A DNA stretch of 64,000 bases. Source: Cyprinodon diabolis (lineage: Eukaryota; Chordata; Actinopteri; Cyprinodontiformes; Cyprinodontidae). The notes beneath the pieces were generated by a model. The model worked only from the letters and a program-made list of their open reading frames with translations, searched no databases and was not told the origin of the DNA. The first letter of the stretch is position 1. Each line of letters starts with the position of its first letter. The translations under genes and the position numbers were made by a program. The DNA is taken from positions 39,893,611-39,957,610 of the forward strand of contig CM060081.1 in the NCBI GenBank assembly GCA_030533445.1, written 5' to 3'. Below are positions 25,101 through 31,202 of the stretch, in pieces.

Positions 25101-27725
25101 ATTTTTCACCAAACCAGCCTCTCATCCATACGAAGCCGGCGTTTCGGGGGTCTGTAAACGATCTTTTTTTTATTCAGCCTTCAGAGTGGGAAGATTTTGA
25201 AAGGCCATTTTCGCGTTTCCATCTTTAAGCTCTAACCGCATTTTTTTTTTTACACGCATGCGTCATAGCGTCGCCTCTAAACACGCATGCGCGACACAGA
25301 ATCACAACAACAATGGCGCCGTACTGTGTTGAATGGTTGCTGCTCATGCTACTCACCCTGCTGTCGGGCTTACAACAGAATCTTCTTCTGGAATATCTCC
25401 AGGAAGAACAGAGCAATATCGACGACATAGTTCAGCACCTGAATTTGACTGAACCACGAAAATGGACCCGCAGGGCAACCATGTATAAATATTAGTGCGC
25501 ATGCCCAACATTTCGTCGCCTATTTTTGCTTTGGCACGACAGCGCCACTTACAGGCCTGGCATACATTTTGCAGCGTTTTCATGCATTCGTGTGGACGAT
25601 CACATTTATTTTACGTCTCCGTCTTTACGACAAACGTTCTGGAAAATATTAGCGTTTCGTGTTCGTTTTGACTTCGTGTGGACGGGGCCTTAGACTACAA
25701 CTTTCAGAATTTATGCTAAACTCTATTTTTTGAGATTTTTGAAATTGTTATTATACGTAATATAGCCAATAAAAGCTTGGCAATTACCAAACTGCTGCAT
25801 CCCCATCTCTGAAAGACATCTGACAAACTCTGGAAAGTCAGAAATTGTCAGATCTCTTTTCTGACCCATTTTGCCAAAGGAAGGATGTTGCCTTATAATT
25901 AAGCAAACTTTATATAGGGTGTTGATGTAATCATTCTGCACACAATGTAGATGAGCTGTGCGCTGATTGGTTGGTTTACAGTGAGCGATGCTGCTGAGCA
26001 AAGACGCATCATAGCAACAAGCACTCACACTGAAACTCCGAAATTGTTGATTTGGTAGGGTGACCAGATGTCCTCTTTTTCCCTAGAGATGTCCTACTTA
26101 TTATACCTAAATTATACCTAAATGCCCGGGGGAATTTCAACATCTAAAAAAATGTCAGAGGGAATTTCAACATCCTCTGGGATTTTGATCAACTACAGTG
26201 CAGGAGAAACCGAGGCGTCAGCTCGGGTTCTCTTGCACTGTTCCCCCGAGAACCCGGTTTATCTGTTCTGCTGCACTACAGGGCTGCAAAGCATACCGGT
26301 GACAGTATGCTTCCCCTCGCCTGCCTTACCGTGCTTTCCCCCTTCTGCCGGTAAGGTAGGCAGGGGGAAGGCTAATGTCTTAGTGTCGAGTCCGGTTGCT
26401 CCATTCCCGGCCGCCGGGTTTCCCGGACCAGCCCCGGTTCAAATGCCCGGAATCTGGTCACAATAGATATGCTAGCATTGCTATCAACAGCTTAGCGACA
26501 GAATCCTACTTGCAGCTTGTGGTTGTGATGGCCATACGGTCAGAACAGCCCCTCGTTTTAGTAAAAGAAGTTTAGCAAATCCTGCTGTCCAAGTTTTTGA
26601 AAGCTGTCTTCGGTAAAATGCTCAGAGTAAATGAACAGCTGATCATCAAACATTGCAGGGATCTTCTGATAGACAAAAATAATCTTTGCCTGTCGAGTCT
26701 TTGGATCCTTGGGAAGACTTTAAAAATTTTACCCTTTCTCCATGCAGCCTGGAACACTGCATTTACTGTATGTCAATTTCAGGGCGTGACAAAAGTACAG
26801 GCCAGAACCAAATAAGGCAACATCCCCGAATTTACGTCAATTAGGTGCTTCGTTTGAATTTGCCTCTTTTATGGTGGAGGTGTAGAATTTGCAGAGAAAG
26901 GAGGTGTCAATGGGGTTTGAGCTTCTCTGTATGTCCATTTCACCCACTGAACTGTCGTTATTATGACAATGTAAACTCGGTTTTGCACTCTATTTGTCCT
27001 TTTACAGATGTGTTCTGTTTGAAAATTTTGACGAAATTTATAACTAAAAAATAAAAAAATAAATTAAAAAAAATAAATAAAATCCAAAATTTTCTCACGC
27101 TACAAGTTATCATTTCTATAATTCTCAATTTCTATTCTATACTTAGACTTTTTTTTCTGTTTTACAGTTCTGTTTGTAACTCCTGGGCTGGTAAATGACA
27201 ACAACCTCCTATTTGAAAAAAATATGCGTTAAACTTTTTAGTTTGTGGTTTAAAAAGCATAATATTTATAGTTTTACATTAGGCTAGCTTATTATGGATC
27301 AGTTTTACTCTAGAAAAAAATTGAATAATTGAAAACTATATTATTCAAGTTATCTTCAAGTGTTAGGAAACATTTATTCGTAATAAATAAGCAATAAACA
27401 GAGGTAAGCTAAAATAATATGAAACCTGTCTTTTTTACAGCACTACAAATTTGTACTAATTCAATGGCTTCATGTTAAAATTGATTTCCAGGTCAACATG
27501 ATTGTCTTGGGGAAACATCTTGGCATTCCCAAGCCGTTTGGCCCCAAGGTGAATGGCCGCTGTGTCCTGGAGGCCAAAATGTGCTCCCTGATGGAGGGCC
27601 TGGGTCTAACCTGCACGTTCATTGACGACTTTGCCTCCTACCACAAACTGCTGGGAGAGGTGCACTGCGGCTCCAACGTCCGTAGAAAGCCGTTTGATTT
27701 CAAATGGTGGAACATTGAGCTGTGA
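66..27725 (+). CDS. padi2: Peptidylarginine deiminase, 15 coding exons, 5' partial
   Basis: Encodes a Ca2+-dependent enzyme that converts peptidyl-arginine to citrulline in proteins such as histones. Coding exons: 66-132, 1682-1770, 1998-2059, 4626-4746, 5179-5340, 9912-10099, 10586-10689, 10965-11076, 11226-11333, 12354-12505, 20498-20645, 21082-21175, 21268-21347, 23480-23617, 27492-27725. They sum to about 619 codons; vertebrate PADs have about 665, so exon 1 and the start codon lie left of the window. Fifteen exons plus one fit the usual 16-exon PADI layout. The catalytic residues known from PAD4 (Asp350, His471, Asp473, Cys645) correspond here to the Asp of NRGDRW, the His and Asp of GHVDEF and the Cys of EVHCG. 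All are intact, and every junction from 1998 onward keeps frame. The symbol rests on fish usually having one PADI gene of PADI2 type; paralogue identity is inferred. Introns are heavily loaded with transposons. Confidence 0.93.
234..1454 (+). mobile_element. Intact Tc1/mariner element with transposase
   Basis: A 1,221-bp DNA transposon in the intron between the first two padi2 exons seen here. Its ends are terminal inverted repeats starting CACTCACC and running through GCCACTTTATTAGGTAC. Left and right copies differ by about one base over the first 25, and both abut a TA dinucleotide (232-233 and 1455-1456), the standard Tc1/mariner target duplication. It holds a full-length transposase gene. 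The near-identical repeats and open frame suggest recent insertion. Confidence 0.93.
382..1422 (+). CDS. Tc1/mariner transposase, DD36E type
   Basis: A 346-residue, uninterrupted transposase that would cut and paste its own element. Residues about 8-48 form a helix-turn-helix ([20 protein letters not shown]) and about 75-120 a second DNA-binding unit. The catalytic triad is Asp155 (PWSDESRF), Asp246 (QQDNAPCH) and Glu283 (NPIEHLW). By count 36 residues separate Asp246 and Glu283, so this is DD36E rather than the common DD34E. The chosen Met lies about 150 bp inside the left repeat and starts [13 protein letters not shown], a typical N-terminus. The whole element is in a host intron, so this is a mobile-element gene, not a host gene. 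Activity is inferred from the open frame only. Confidence 0.92.
   Translation: MGKKGDLSDFERGMIVGARRAGLSISETADLLGFSRTTISRVYREWSEKEKTSSERQFCGWKCLVDARGQRRMARLVRADRRATVTQITTRYNQGGQKSISELTVRRTLRQMGYSSRRPHRVPLLSAKNRKLRLQFSQAHRNWTIEDWKNVPWSDESRFLLRHSDGRVRIWRLQHESMDPSCLVSTVQASGGGVMVWGIFSWHSLGPLVPIEDRCNATAYLSIVADHVHPFMTTMYSTSDGYFQQDNAPCHKAGIISDWFLEHDNEFTVLKWPPQSPDLNPIEHLWDVVEQEIRIIDVQPTNLRQLCDAIMSIWTKLPEECFQHLVESMLRRIEAVLKAKGGPTRY
1682..1770 (+). CDS. padi2: padi2 exon 3
   Basis: Reads [20 protein letters not shown], aligning with the VTVNYYDEEG segment of the PAD N-terminal immunoglobulin-like domain. The donor GTAAG begins at 1771 and exits in phase 1, which fits the next exon. Two acceptors are possible: AG at 1680-1681, in frame with the 66-132 exon, or AG at 1699-1700, the better-looking site, which gives a phase-0 start at 1701. 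Confidence 0.8.
1998..2059 (+). CDS. padi2: padi2 exon 4, calcium-binding DVDADRDG
   Basis: Reads [20 protein letters not shown], the most conserved part of the PAD middle domain. Its acidic residues contribute to the calcium sites that order the active site. Acceptor CTTTCAG ends at 1997; donor GTCAAA starts at 2060. Enters in phase 1, completing a Glu codon with the last base of the previous exon, and exits in phase 0. Confidence 0.93.
2060..4625 (+). other. padi2 intron, no recognised element
   Basis: A 2.6-kb intron. I see only AT-rich unique-looking sequence and short homopolymer runs. Open frames here are short, match no family I know and lack plausible splice context. Confidence 0.5.
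4626..4746 (+). CDS. padi2: padi2 exon 5
   Basis: Reads [20 protein letters not shown] and continues with [10 protein letters not shown], matching the [20 protein letters not shown] region of PADI2. Acceptor TCTCTTAG ends at 4625; donor GTAAAG starts at 4747. Phases 0 in, 1 out. Confidence 0.93.
5179..5340 (+). CDS. padi2: padi2 exon 6
   Basis: Reads [20 protein letters not shown] and continues with [11 protein letters not shown], matching the MSQMILRTKGP to YEIVLYISMSDSD segment of PADI2. Acceptor TTTATCTAG ends at 5178; donor GTGAGTG starts at 5341. Phases 1 in, 1 out. The downstream intron holds two nested-repeat blocks. Confidence 0.92.
5420..6819. mobile_element. Non-autonomous DNA transposon, hAT-like ends
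   Basis: The left end, TAAAGGTGCCTTCACACT at about 5418, is repeated inverted at the right end (GTGAACGCACCTTTA to about 6819). This imperfect terminal inverted repeat is of a kind common in fish hAT-type elements. The interior of about 1.4 kb encodes no recognisable transposase, and I could not fix a clear target duplication. Confidence 0.6.
6850..9816. mobile_element. TTAA-flanked MITE split by an L2 LINE
   Basis: Both ends carry the inverted repeat AGCTACAGTGTGTA flanked by TTAA (6846-6849 and 9817-9820), the target site of piggyBac-type transposons. The left end matches the reverse complement of the end of a second copy at 18399-18792, including the TAATTACAGGGA that follows. The middle, about 7150-9375, is an L2 LINE, so the LINE landed inside this MITE. 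Confidence 0.75.
7150..9375 (-). mobile_element. L2/CR1-clade LINE, decayed
   Basis: A degenerate non-LTR retrotransposon on the minus strand, 5' side at high coordinates. Pieces of the endonuclease region lie at about 9063-9375. The reverse transcriptase follows in broken frames: 8791-9063, 8432-8785 ([16 protein letters not shown]), 7794-8363 ([20 protein letters not shown], then [11 protein letters not shown]) and 7311-7763 ([20 protein letters not shown]). The catalytic F/YADD box reads FADE near 7800, and several frameshifts separate the pieces, so it is dead. Motifs fit the L2/CR1 group common in fish; the exact family is not certain. Confidence 0.88.
9912..10099 (+). CDS. padi2: padi2 exon 7
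   Basis: Reads [20 protein letters not shown] and ends [13 protein letters not shown], matching the [28 protein letters not shown] stretch of PADI2. Acceptor CATCCACAG ends at 9911; donor GTAAGAC starts at 10100. Phases 1 in, 0 out. Confidence 0.93.
10586..10689 (+). CDS. padi2: padi2 exon 8
   Basis: Reads [20 protein letters not shown], the start of the PAD catalytic alpha/beta propeller (mammalian PIFTDTVIFRIAPWIMTPN). Acceptor TTTTTTAAG ends at 10585; donor GTTAGAG starts at 10690. Phases 0 in, 2 out. Confidence 0.94.
10965..11076 (+). CDS. padi2: padi2 exon 9, catalytic Asp
   Basis: Reads [16 protein letters not shown] at its end. The Asp of GDRW corresponds to PAD4 Asp350, which binds the substrate guanidinium. 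Acceptor GATTTCAG ends at 10964; donor GTCAGG starts at 11077. Phases 2 in, 0 out. Confidence 0.95.
11226..11333 (+). CDS. padi2: padi2 exon 10
   Basis: Reads [20 protein letters not shown] and [16 protein letters not shown], near-identical to the mammalian DEIEFGY and [11 protein letters not shown] blocks of the catalytic domain. Acceptor TTTTTCAG ends at 11225; donor GTAAGAG starts at 11334. 36 codons, phase 0 at both ends. Confidence 0.95.
11334..12353 (+). other. padi2 intron, AT-rich, no recognised element
   Basis: About 1 kb of AT-rich sequence with poly-T runs. I see no coding segment or terminal repeats. Confidence 0.5.
12354..12505 (+). CDS. padi2: padi2 exon 11
   Basis: Reads [40 protein letters not shown] and [10 protein letters not shown], the very conserved [19 protein letters not shown] block of PADs. 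Acceptor TTATCTTCAG ends at 12353; donor GTAAGT starts at 12506. Phases 0 in, 2 out. An 8-kb intron filled with transposons follows. Confidence 0.95.
13112..13206. repeat. 95-bp palindrome with (AT)n core
   Basis: A 24-bp arm (CATAAATACACAGCATATGA and onward, 13112-13135) is repeated exactly in inverse at 13183-13206. The two arms flank an alternating AT tract at 13136-13182 that is itself palindromic. The sequence can extrude as a cruciform or hairpin. Confidence 0.9.
13383..14329 (-). pseudogene. Decayed multi-exon gene of transposon type
   Basis: Minus-strand exon-like pieces inside padi2 intron 11. Exon 1 at 14216-14329 starts [20 protein letters not shown], with donor GTAAAT. A second at 14047-14108 includes [10 protein letters not shown], a third at about 13784-13886 includes [14 protein letters not shown], and the last at 13383-13673 includes [20 protein letters not shown] and ends in a stop. 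Each has splice-like borders, but the phases of the second and third junctions do not join cleanly; the second donor reads CAAGGGTAAG, as if one G had been added. I do not recognise the family. The repeat-rich setting and broken frame suggest an accessory protein of a Harbinger-like transposon, but that is inference. A functional nested host gene with exon edges I misread is the alternative. Confidence 0.4.
14459..15065 (-). mobile_element. Polyadenylated retro-insertion (candidate)
   Basis: Read on the minus strand, an AATAAA lies four bases before a pure A run (the T run at about 14459-14478), the mark of a reverse-transcribed polyadenylated RNA. The upstream sequence is AT-rich, with an uninterrupted 75-codon frame at 14739-14966 that I do not recognise. 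The 5' limit near 15065 is a guess; I did not find a target duplication. Confidence 0.4.
15090..15290 (+). repeat. tRNA-derived SINE
   Basis: Begins GGTTGCCCAGTGTTTAGCGC, resembling a tRNA A box, and carries a good B box (GGGTTCGAATCC at about 15160-15171). A tail common to fish SINEs follows (GCCGCATGTCTCTCCCTCTC). It is a Pol III-type retroposon fragment, not a tRNA gene: no cloverleaf or anticodon arm can be drawn. Confidence 0.65.
15760..16080 (+). pseudogene. Tc1-like transposon relic, 5' half
   Basis: Holds the N-terminus of a Tc1-like transposase: [20 protein letters not shown] from about 15957, then [17 protein letters not shown], the classic first helix-turn-helix. It is cut off at about 16078 and preceded by about 190 bp of typical Tc1 left-flank sequence. 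The catalytic part is missing. It belongs to a different Tc1 family from the element at 234-1454. Confidence 0.75.
16214..16300. repeat. Direct repeat, copy 1
   Basis: The run from ACTTTAATTAAATAAATCAA through AGAGTCTATA is repeated identically over about 46 bp at about 18870-18916. Both copies continue with TACTGAGCCTGATCT, after a short insertion in this copy. Confidence 0.85.
16296..16500 (+). pseudogene. Relic of the DD36E Tc1/mariner family
   Basis: Segments match the intact element at 234-1454 with indels. TGGCTACTTCCAGCAGGATA at 16429 matches the catalytic Asp246 region at about 1101, and TGCCACACTTTGGGCC at 16316 matches about 985. Only about 200 bp of the middle remains. It is interrupted or bounded by the hAT element that starts at 16532. 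Confidence 0.8.
16532..18364. mobile_element. hAT element with BED-finger fragment (outer of nest)
   Basis: Ends TAGGGCTGGGCGATA and the inverse at 18350-18364, flanked by the exact 8-bp duplication ATATTGAC (16524-16531 and 18365-18372), diagnostic of hAT elements. It carries part of a BED zinc finger: [19 protein letters not shown] before 16882, and [18 protein letters not shown] after 17750. The coding part is split by a second hAT and is later frameshifted. Without the insert it would be about 960 bp, a deleted, non-autonomous copy. Confidence 0.88.
16882..17742. mobile_element. hAT-type element inserted in the outer hAT
   Basis: An 861-bp element with imperfect inverted ends CTAGGCTTGTCCCGATCC and GGATCGGGACATCTCT. 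Identical 8-bp copies of ACCACAGT flank it at 16874-16881 and 17743-17750. Reading across one duplication copy, the outer BED-finger frame continues unbroken, so this insertion came second. It is rich in CGGATCGG-type repeats and has no coding capacity that I can see. Confidence 0.9.
18399..18792. mobile_element. TTAA-flanked MITE, piggyBac-like
   Basis: A 394-bp element with inverted ends AGCTACAGTGTGTAA, flanked by TTAA at 18395-18398 and 18793-18796. Its right end, reverse-complemented, matches the left end of the copy at 6850. Too short to encode a transposase. Confidence 0.85.
18866..18950. repeat. Direct repeat, copy 2
   Basis: Second copy of the 16214-16300 segment, with the same ATTAAATAAATCAATTCAAG core. 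The copies lie about 2.65 kb apart, on either side of the hAT nest and the MITE, which suggests a local segmental duplication or two copies of an unrecognised repeat. Confidence 0.8.
19312..20106. mobile_element. TA-flanked DNA transposon, Tigger-like ends
   Basis: The left end TACAGTAAATCCTCTAATAT and right end TAGAGGATTTATGGTA form an inverted repeat flanked by TA (19310-19311 and 20107-20108). The 795-bp interior repeats CCTCTAATNNTGGCC-type motifs near both ends and encodes nothing recognisable. Assignment to pogo/Tigger is inferred from the TA target and end sequence only. Confidence 0.6.
20498..20645 (+). CDS. padi2: padi2 exon 12, catalytic His and Asp
   Basis: Reads [20 protein letters not shown] and FVPAPDRK. 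The His and Asp of GHVDEF correspond to His471 and Asp473 of PAD4. Acceptor TTTCTCTAAG ends at 20497; donor GTAGTT starts at 20646. Phases 2 in, 0 out. Confidence 0.96.
21082..21175 (+). CDS. padi2: padi2 exon 13
   Basis: Reads [20 protein letters not shown] and [11 protein letters not shown], matching the mammalian [26 protein letters not shown] segment. Acceptor TGCGTACAG ends at 21081; donor GTACAT starts at 21176. Phases 0 in, 1 out. Confidence 0.94.
21268..21347 (+). CDS. padi2: padi2 exon 14
   Basis: Reads [20 protein letters not shown] and EYVQ, matching the ITINKILSNESL segment of PADI2. Acceptor ATCCTAAAG ends at 21267; donor GTGAGT starts at 21348. Phases 1 in, 0 out. Only 92 bp separates it from the previous exon. 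Confidence 0.92.
21972..22258. mobile_element. CACTGG-ended MITE, copy 1
   Basis: A short AT-rich element whose ends are the inverse repeat CACTGGAAAAA / TTTTTCCAGTG. Its interior motifs (TTACCCTTAATTTGAGTAGG-like in reverse, AAAATAAG, CTTGTTCCAA in reverse) recur in two further copies at about 43132 and 44832. It encodes nothing. Confidence 0.75.
22722..23358 (+). mobile_element. DNA transposon fragment with THAP domain
   Basis: The ends form the inverted repeat AAAGGAAAAGTCCA (about 22723) and TGGACTTTTCCTTT (about 23346). Inside, from an ATG at 23005, is a THAP-type C2CH finger: [16 protein letters not shown], then [31 protein letters not shown] and [12 protein letters not shown] run of 15 A at 23041-23055 breaks the frame between the first and second pieces, and a stop follows at about 23219. 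THAP fingers occur in P-element and Kolobok-type transposases; the TTAA-like right flank favours Kolobok, weakly. Confidence 0.7.
23480..23617 (+). CDS. padi2: padi2 exon 15
   Basis: Reads [31 protein letters not shown] and [10 protein letters not shown], matching the [28 protein letters not shown] stretch of PADI2. Acceptor CTGTAACAG ends at 23479; donor GTTTGT starts at 23618. 46 codons, phase 0 at both ends. Confidence 0.95.
23618..24840. repeat. Repeat-like intron sequence, family not identified
   Basis: AAAGGGGTCATAGAATG at about 23687 looks like the terminal repeat of a fish DNA transposon, but I could not find its inverse partner within 2.5 kb. The 132-codon frame at 23792-24190 matches nothing I know and appears to be transposon interior. 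Confidence 0.35.
24850..25780. repeat. Tandem duplication of about 150 bp, second copy split
   Basis: The block GTAGTGCCACCAGACTTGTA ... ATAACCTCATCTAGTT ... GAGATTTTT ... ATAATAGCCAATAA at about 24857-24990 recurs from about 25011. The second copy is interrupted after CTAGTTTA by the element at 25059-25689 and resumes with GACTACAACTTT at 25693. Confidence 0.8.
25059..25689. mobile_element. PIF/Harbinger-like element
   Basis: A 631-bp element with inverted ends GGCCCCGTCCACA / TGTGGACGGGGCC and a 3-bp TTA duplication (25056-25058 and 25690-25692), the target preference of PIF/Harbinger transposons. A 60-codon frame at 25313-25495 starting [10 protein letters not shown] is probably the truncated start of its former protein. 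Confidence 0.82.
26056..26462. mobile_element. DNA transposon with GTGACCAGAT ends (candidate)
   Basis: GGTGACCAGATGTCC at about 26056 and GGAATCTGGTCAC ending at about 26461 form an inverted repeat. The GC-rich interior spans a 114-codon frame with no recognisable domain, which I do not call as a gene. No clear target duplication. Confidence 0.5.
26463..27491 (+). other. Rest of last padi2 intron, nothing recognised
   Basis: AT-rich, with short open frames that match nothing and poly-A/T stretches around 27048-27085. It ends in the good acceptor TTGATTTCCAG used by the terminal exon. Confidence 0.5.
27492..27725 (+). CDS. padi2: padi2 terminal exon 16, catalytic Cys
   Basis: Encodes the last 77 residues: [20 protein letters not shown], then [40 protein letters not shown] and the end FKWWNIEL before TGA. 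The Cys of EVHCG corresponds to the Cys645 nucleophile of PAD4, and NVRRKPF is invariant in the family. Acceptor TTTCCAG ends at 27491. It enters in phase 0 from exon 15, and the protein ends at the usual place. Confidence 0.97.
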   Translation, partial: VNMIVLGKHLGIPKPFGPKVNGRCVLEAKMCSLMEGLGLTCTFIDDFASYHKLLGEVHCGSNVRRKPFDFKWWNIEL

Positions 27726-28247
27726 ATGAAACACTGAAGCTGAGAAAAGCCAGGTCTACATTCTTTTGGATTCAGTTAAAGTTGTTTTGGTAGCTATAGG
27801 TACAGAAAATGCTGTTTTATGTCAGAGCAAAGCCTTTGTTTGAATTATAATTAGATGTAAATGAAAAGCAATTTCCTGTTTCTCCCACTTGAATTCTTGA
27901 AATTTTCAGGGGCTGAACCCTTTCCAATACTTGCACTGCAGTAAACCTGGTGTGGTATAAAAGGAGTGCTTAGTAATGATCCAGGCTGAACAGCGTGTTT
28001 GTTTCTATCTTGTGGAAATAGAATTTACAATCAGAGCAAAGGTAGTTTTGTCATTAAATCTAAAAACAATGAATATAAATGCAATCACTTAATCCTCAGT
28101 TAGGCACCAATTGCCGCAGAGGACGAACTGAAAATCTTCAAGATAATTTTCTAAAATCATCACAAAGAGATTAAAAAGTGCCACATTTCAGTAAACAAAT
28201 GTGTTCCCGTTATATATGTGATAAATTAAACTGGACATTCATGCTTA

Positions 28248-28253
28248 AATAAA
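28248..28253 (+). terminator. Possible padi2 polyadenylation signal
   Basis: A canonical AATAAA about 520 bp after the stop codon. Another lies near 29085. Without transcript ends the choice between them is open. Confidence 0.35.
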
Positions 28254-29579
28254 TCAAATGCTCCTATAACACCCTCCGACAGGGGGGGGACAAACAGGTT
28301 TATTGTCCCCCCCAATCCAGAGTTTGGATTATCCAACGCTGTATCACTTCAAAATTATAGACTCTCATTCTTTGCATGAAATAAATCAGCATCTCAGAAG
28401 AAATAACTCCAGACCTAGTGGTGTTCATATTCATTTTACTAAACCTTTTTCTTTACTTCATTTACAAAAAAAGATGAAAAGCAATATTTACAAACAAGTC
28501 ATTTTTAACAAGGGTTTAAAGCAAACAGTTCACAAAAAAAAAAAACAACAAACAAATACAATCATTTGAACTAAGCACAGCAAGGTTTTTTTGTTTTCTG
28601 CCAGTGTTTAAGTGGCTTATAGACACTGGTCTGCAGTGCAAACACGTACAGTAGATTGATGGGACCATAAAGCAATGTGCAATAACAACATAGAGCCACA
28701 AGAGGGCAGACTTTATCTACTTAAGTCTTTTCAACAGTCAACTTTTTCTTTTGAAATCTAAATTCTGTTTTGATTTTTGCATCATCTAATATGTTTTTTA
28801 CTGTTATCCTATGCCACTTTGTTTACTATAAAGAGCTTTAATGAATATAATATAAACTTATGGGTGCTCTATCTTTACTTTGGTGTCTTAAACCTCTTTT
28901 TTGTATGCAATATAAATGTTGTAACCTGGAAACTACATAATAAATATCAAGGGATCAATTTACTGAAATATATTCCTCAACGTGTCACTCCCTTCCTTAC
29001 ATTTCCTCTTCTTTATAGTTTTACATTCATCTGGCAACATGGTGCCTTTTATAAATGACCTTCCAACAAAGCAGCTTCTGTGACAATAAAAAAGGCAACT
29101 TCAAGACGCGTCACAGTGTGATCATTTCTCAACAAACTCAAGCTTTTTAAAAAGGTCAGCATTTTTTTTAGAGAACAGCAAATGTAGTGCTTACAGTAGG
29201 TCACAGTTATTTATATATATTACACTTTACAAATAGAGATGGAAACGGTAACATTTGGCTGCCTGACAGCAATATGTGCTGCATGGAGATGGTAGCTGGT
29301 TTAGAATAAAACACAGATCACAATGATGACCTTCTATGTGAAGCGTTGTGTTAGTGTGCAGAAAAGGAGGGTTTTGGCAAGTAGAATTTCACCATGCACA
29401 GTACTGTGGAATAAACACCTGTACTCAGACATCAGCAGGAGTTTTTGAAGAGAAGTCTTAACATGATTGTTTCTTTTTCCCACATTTCCAACATAGCGCT
29501 ACCTTTATCAGTTATGCTAGAACCACTAGCAACTAATCAACCTGCGGAAATCAAATATTCCAAAGTTGTTGCGCTTAAT

Positions 29580-29680
29580 CCCAAGTGGGGTCGTGAGGGG
29601 TGTTGGTGCCTGTCTCCAGCTGTCTATGGGCGAGAGGCGGGGTCCACCCTGGGCAGGTCACCAGTCCATCGCAGAAAAGA
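29580..29680 (+). repeat. Retroposon 3'-end fragment
   Basis: The stretch TGTCTCCAGCTGTCTATGGG, then GAGGCGGGGTCCACCCTGGG and CAGGTCACCAGTCCATCGCA, is a motif I recognise as one of the commonest dispersed repeats in fish genomes. Only this short piece is present. Confidence 0.6.
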
Positions 29681-29929
29681 AATATCCAGTAGGAAAAATA
29701 ACATCATGAAAAATATTGTCTAAAATAAAAGCCACGCTCACTGGGTAGGTCAGAGTTACATATAGTGTCACAGTGGCAAGGGAATTTGACAATTAAAGAT
29801 TTCCCAAACACATTTATCTCTTTGATTTTTGGAAACATTTAAATATTTCAGATCATCAAACTTTGAGTATAAAAATAAGATGGTCTCCATAAACAGAAAT
29901 ATCATGATTTCATTGAATGGGGGGGAAAG

Positions 29930-30190
29930 CTAATTGAACAAAACATCTGTCAGGGCTACAAAGCTGCTTTTAAGGTTTTAGGATTGCAGCTAACCTGGGT
30001 GAAGACCATTCTTCACAAATGGAGATGACATGGAACAGTGGTGAACCCTCTCCAGATTTTTGTAGTTGGATTAAGGAGCAGGTCAATAGTGTAGCACTTC
30101 AGGGAGTTGACTTCTGAGTGGCCTAGTTAAAGTCTGAATTTACATGCTTTTCAGATGCTGTTAATGTCAGAAAACCCTCCAATATGATTG
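29930..30190 (+). pseudogene. Tc1-like transposase relic
   Basis: GGGCTACAAAGCTGCTTTTA, TCTTCACAAATGGAGATGAC and GGAACAGTGGTGAACC match, with many changes, the helix-turn-helix region of common fish Tc1 elements (pattern xIHKWKxHGTVVN). It is frameshifted, and the catalytic region is not recognisable. Confidence 0.6.
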
Positions 30191-30943
30191 AATAAACAAA
30201 ACAATTTGTATCAACACTGGCCTAACCCCCCAACACACCAGACTTCATTAAGACATCGGGTCTTTGGCTAAATCCGGTCTTACAGTCATAATCTGGATTT
30301 AGTCCAGGACTAGTTGTTAAAATTGGGCTGTGTTTGGTCTGTCTGATTTTGTTCCACTTTAGACCAAAGATTAGTCTGGAAAACCCAGTTTGCAAATTCT
30401 TTTCAACGATCTGAAAATTACAGCTTTTTACCTTTCAAGCAATTGTAGACTTTGTTTGGATGTAAATCATATGGTCTTTTCAACCAATTTTTGCCTGGTG
30501 GGAAAACACTCAGTAACCGGTTGCTTGATGGCAGTGGTTTCTGTCATGGGTTAACAAGCTAGTCCTTAGCTATGGGGGACAGTTATGGTTTTAGTTTGGA
30601 TAAGGTTAGGTATGGCTTTTTTTTTATATAAATAAAAAATTAGAAAAAACAACAACGTGCATCTAACTAGACTATATTCACTTGTTCTTTTATGTCCTTA
30701 ATGATCTGAAATAGTGTGACCAAAAACAAAGGAAAAACCTGTGAGGAAAAACATACTTCTTTTCCGCACTGTAGCTGAAGTGTTTAACTCTTTCAAGCAA
30801 GACGAGCACAGTCCTTTAAAAAATTTAGATTTTTTTTTTAACATCTTTCTTTTTTTAACCAACTTTCTGTAAAAAAAAAAAAAAAAAAAGAGTCAAATGC
30901 TTTACTGCATGTGTTGTAAGAAAAAGCCACAATGTCTGAAAGT

Positions 30944-31202
30944 TTAACTGTAATAATCAGTGCTTCCTGGCCTGAAGAACGAGCAGATGTCCTGTCCTAA
31001 GCCAGCTGCCAGACGACAGTCAGCTTCGATGCTGCTTCCACTTGAGAACAAGTTTTTCCACATGGAGGACGGAATGAGGGCGAGAGGTCGATATATGTCC
31101 AGAGAGGTGAATGTTTGTGGTGATAAACAGCAGATCTTTGTTGAACATTCAAGGGAGGATGTGCCAGTCTCTTGGTCAGTTTCCCTTATATAACTTATTA
31201 GT
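30944..31202 (-). CDS. Candidate rap1gap C-terminal exon (uncertain)
   Basis: A minus-strand frame, open from a good acceptor (CCTTTTCTTAG ending at 31203) to TAA at 30944-30946. It encodes about 85 residues including SLDIYRPLALIPSSMWKNLF and GQDICSFFRP. I do not recognise it as the known Rap1GAP C-terminus. It enters in phase 2, whereas the last firm exon exits in phase 0, so a linking exon or another acceptor would be needed. It could equally be chance open sequence. Confidence 0.2.

Noticed and set aside
26122..26466. 114-codon plus-strand frame
   Set aside because: Low-complexity Pro/Ser/Gly composition, inside a repeat with inverted ends, no domain, no splice logic within padi2.
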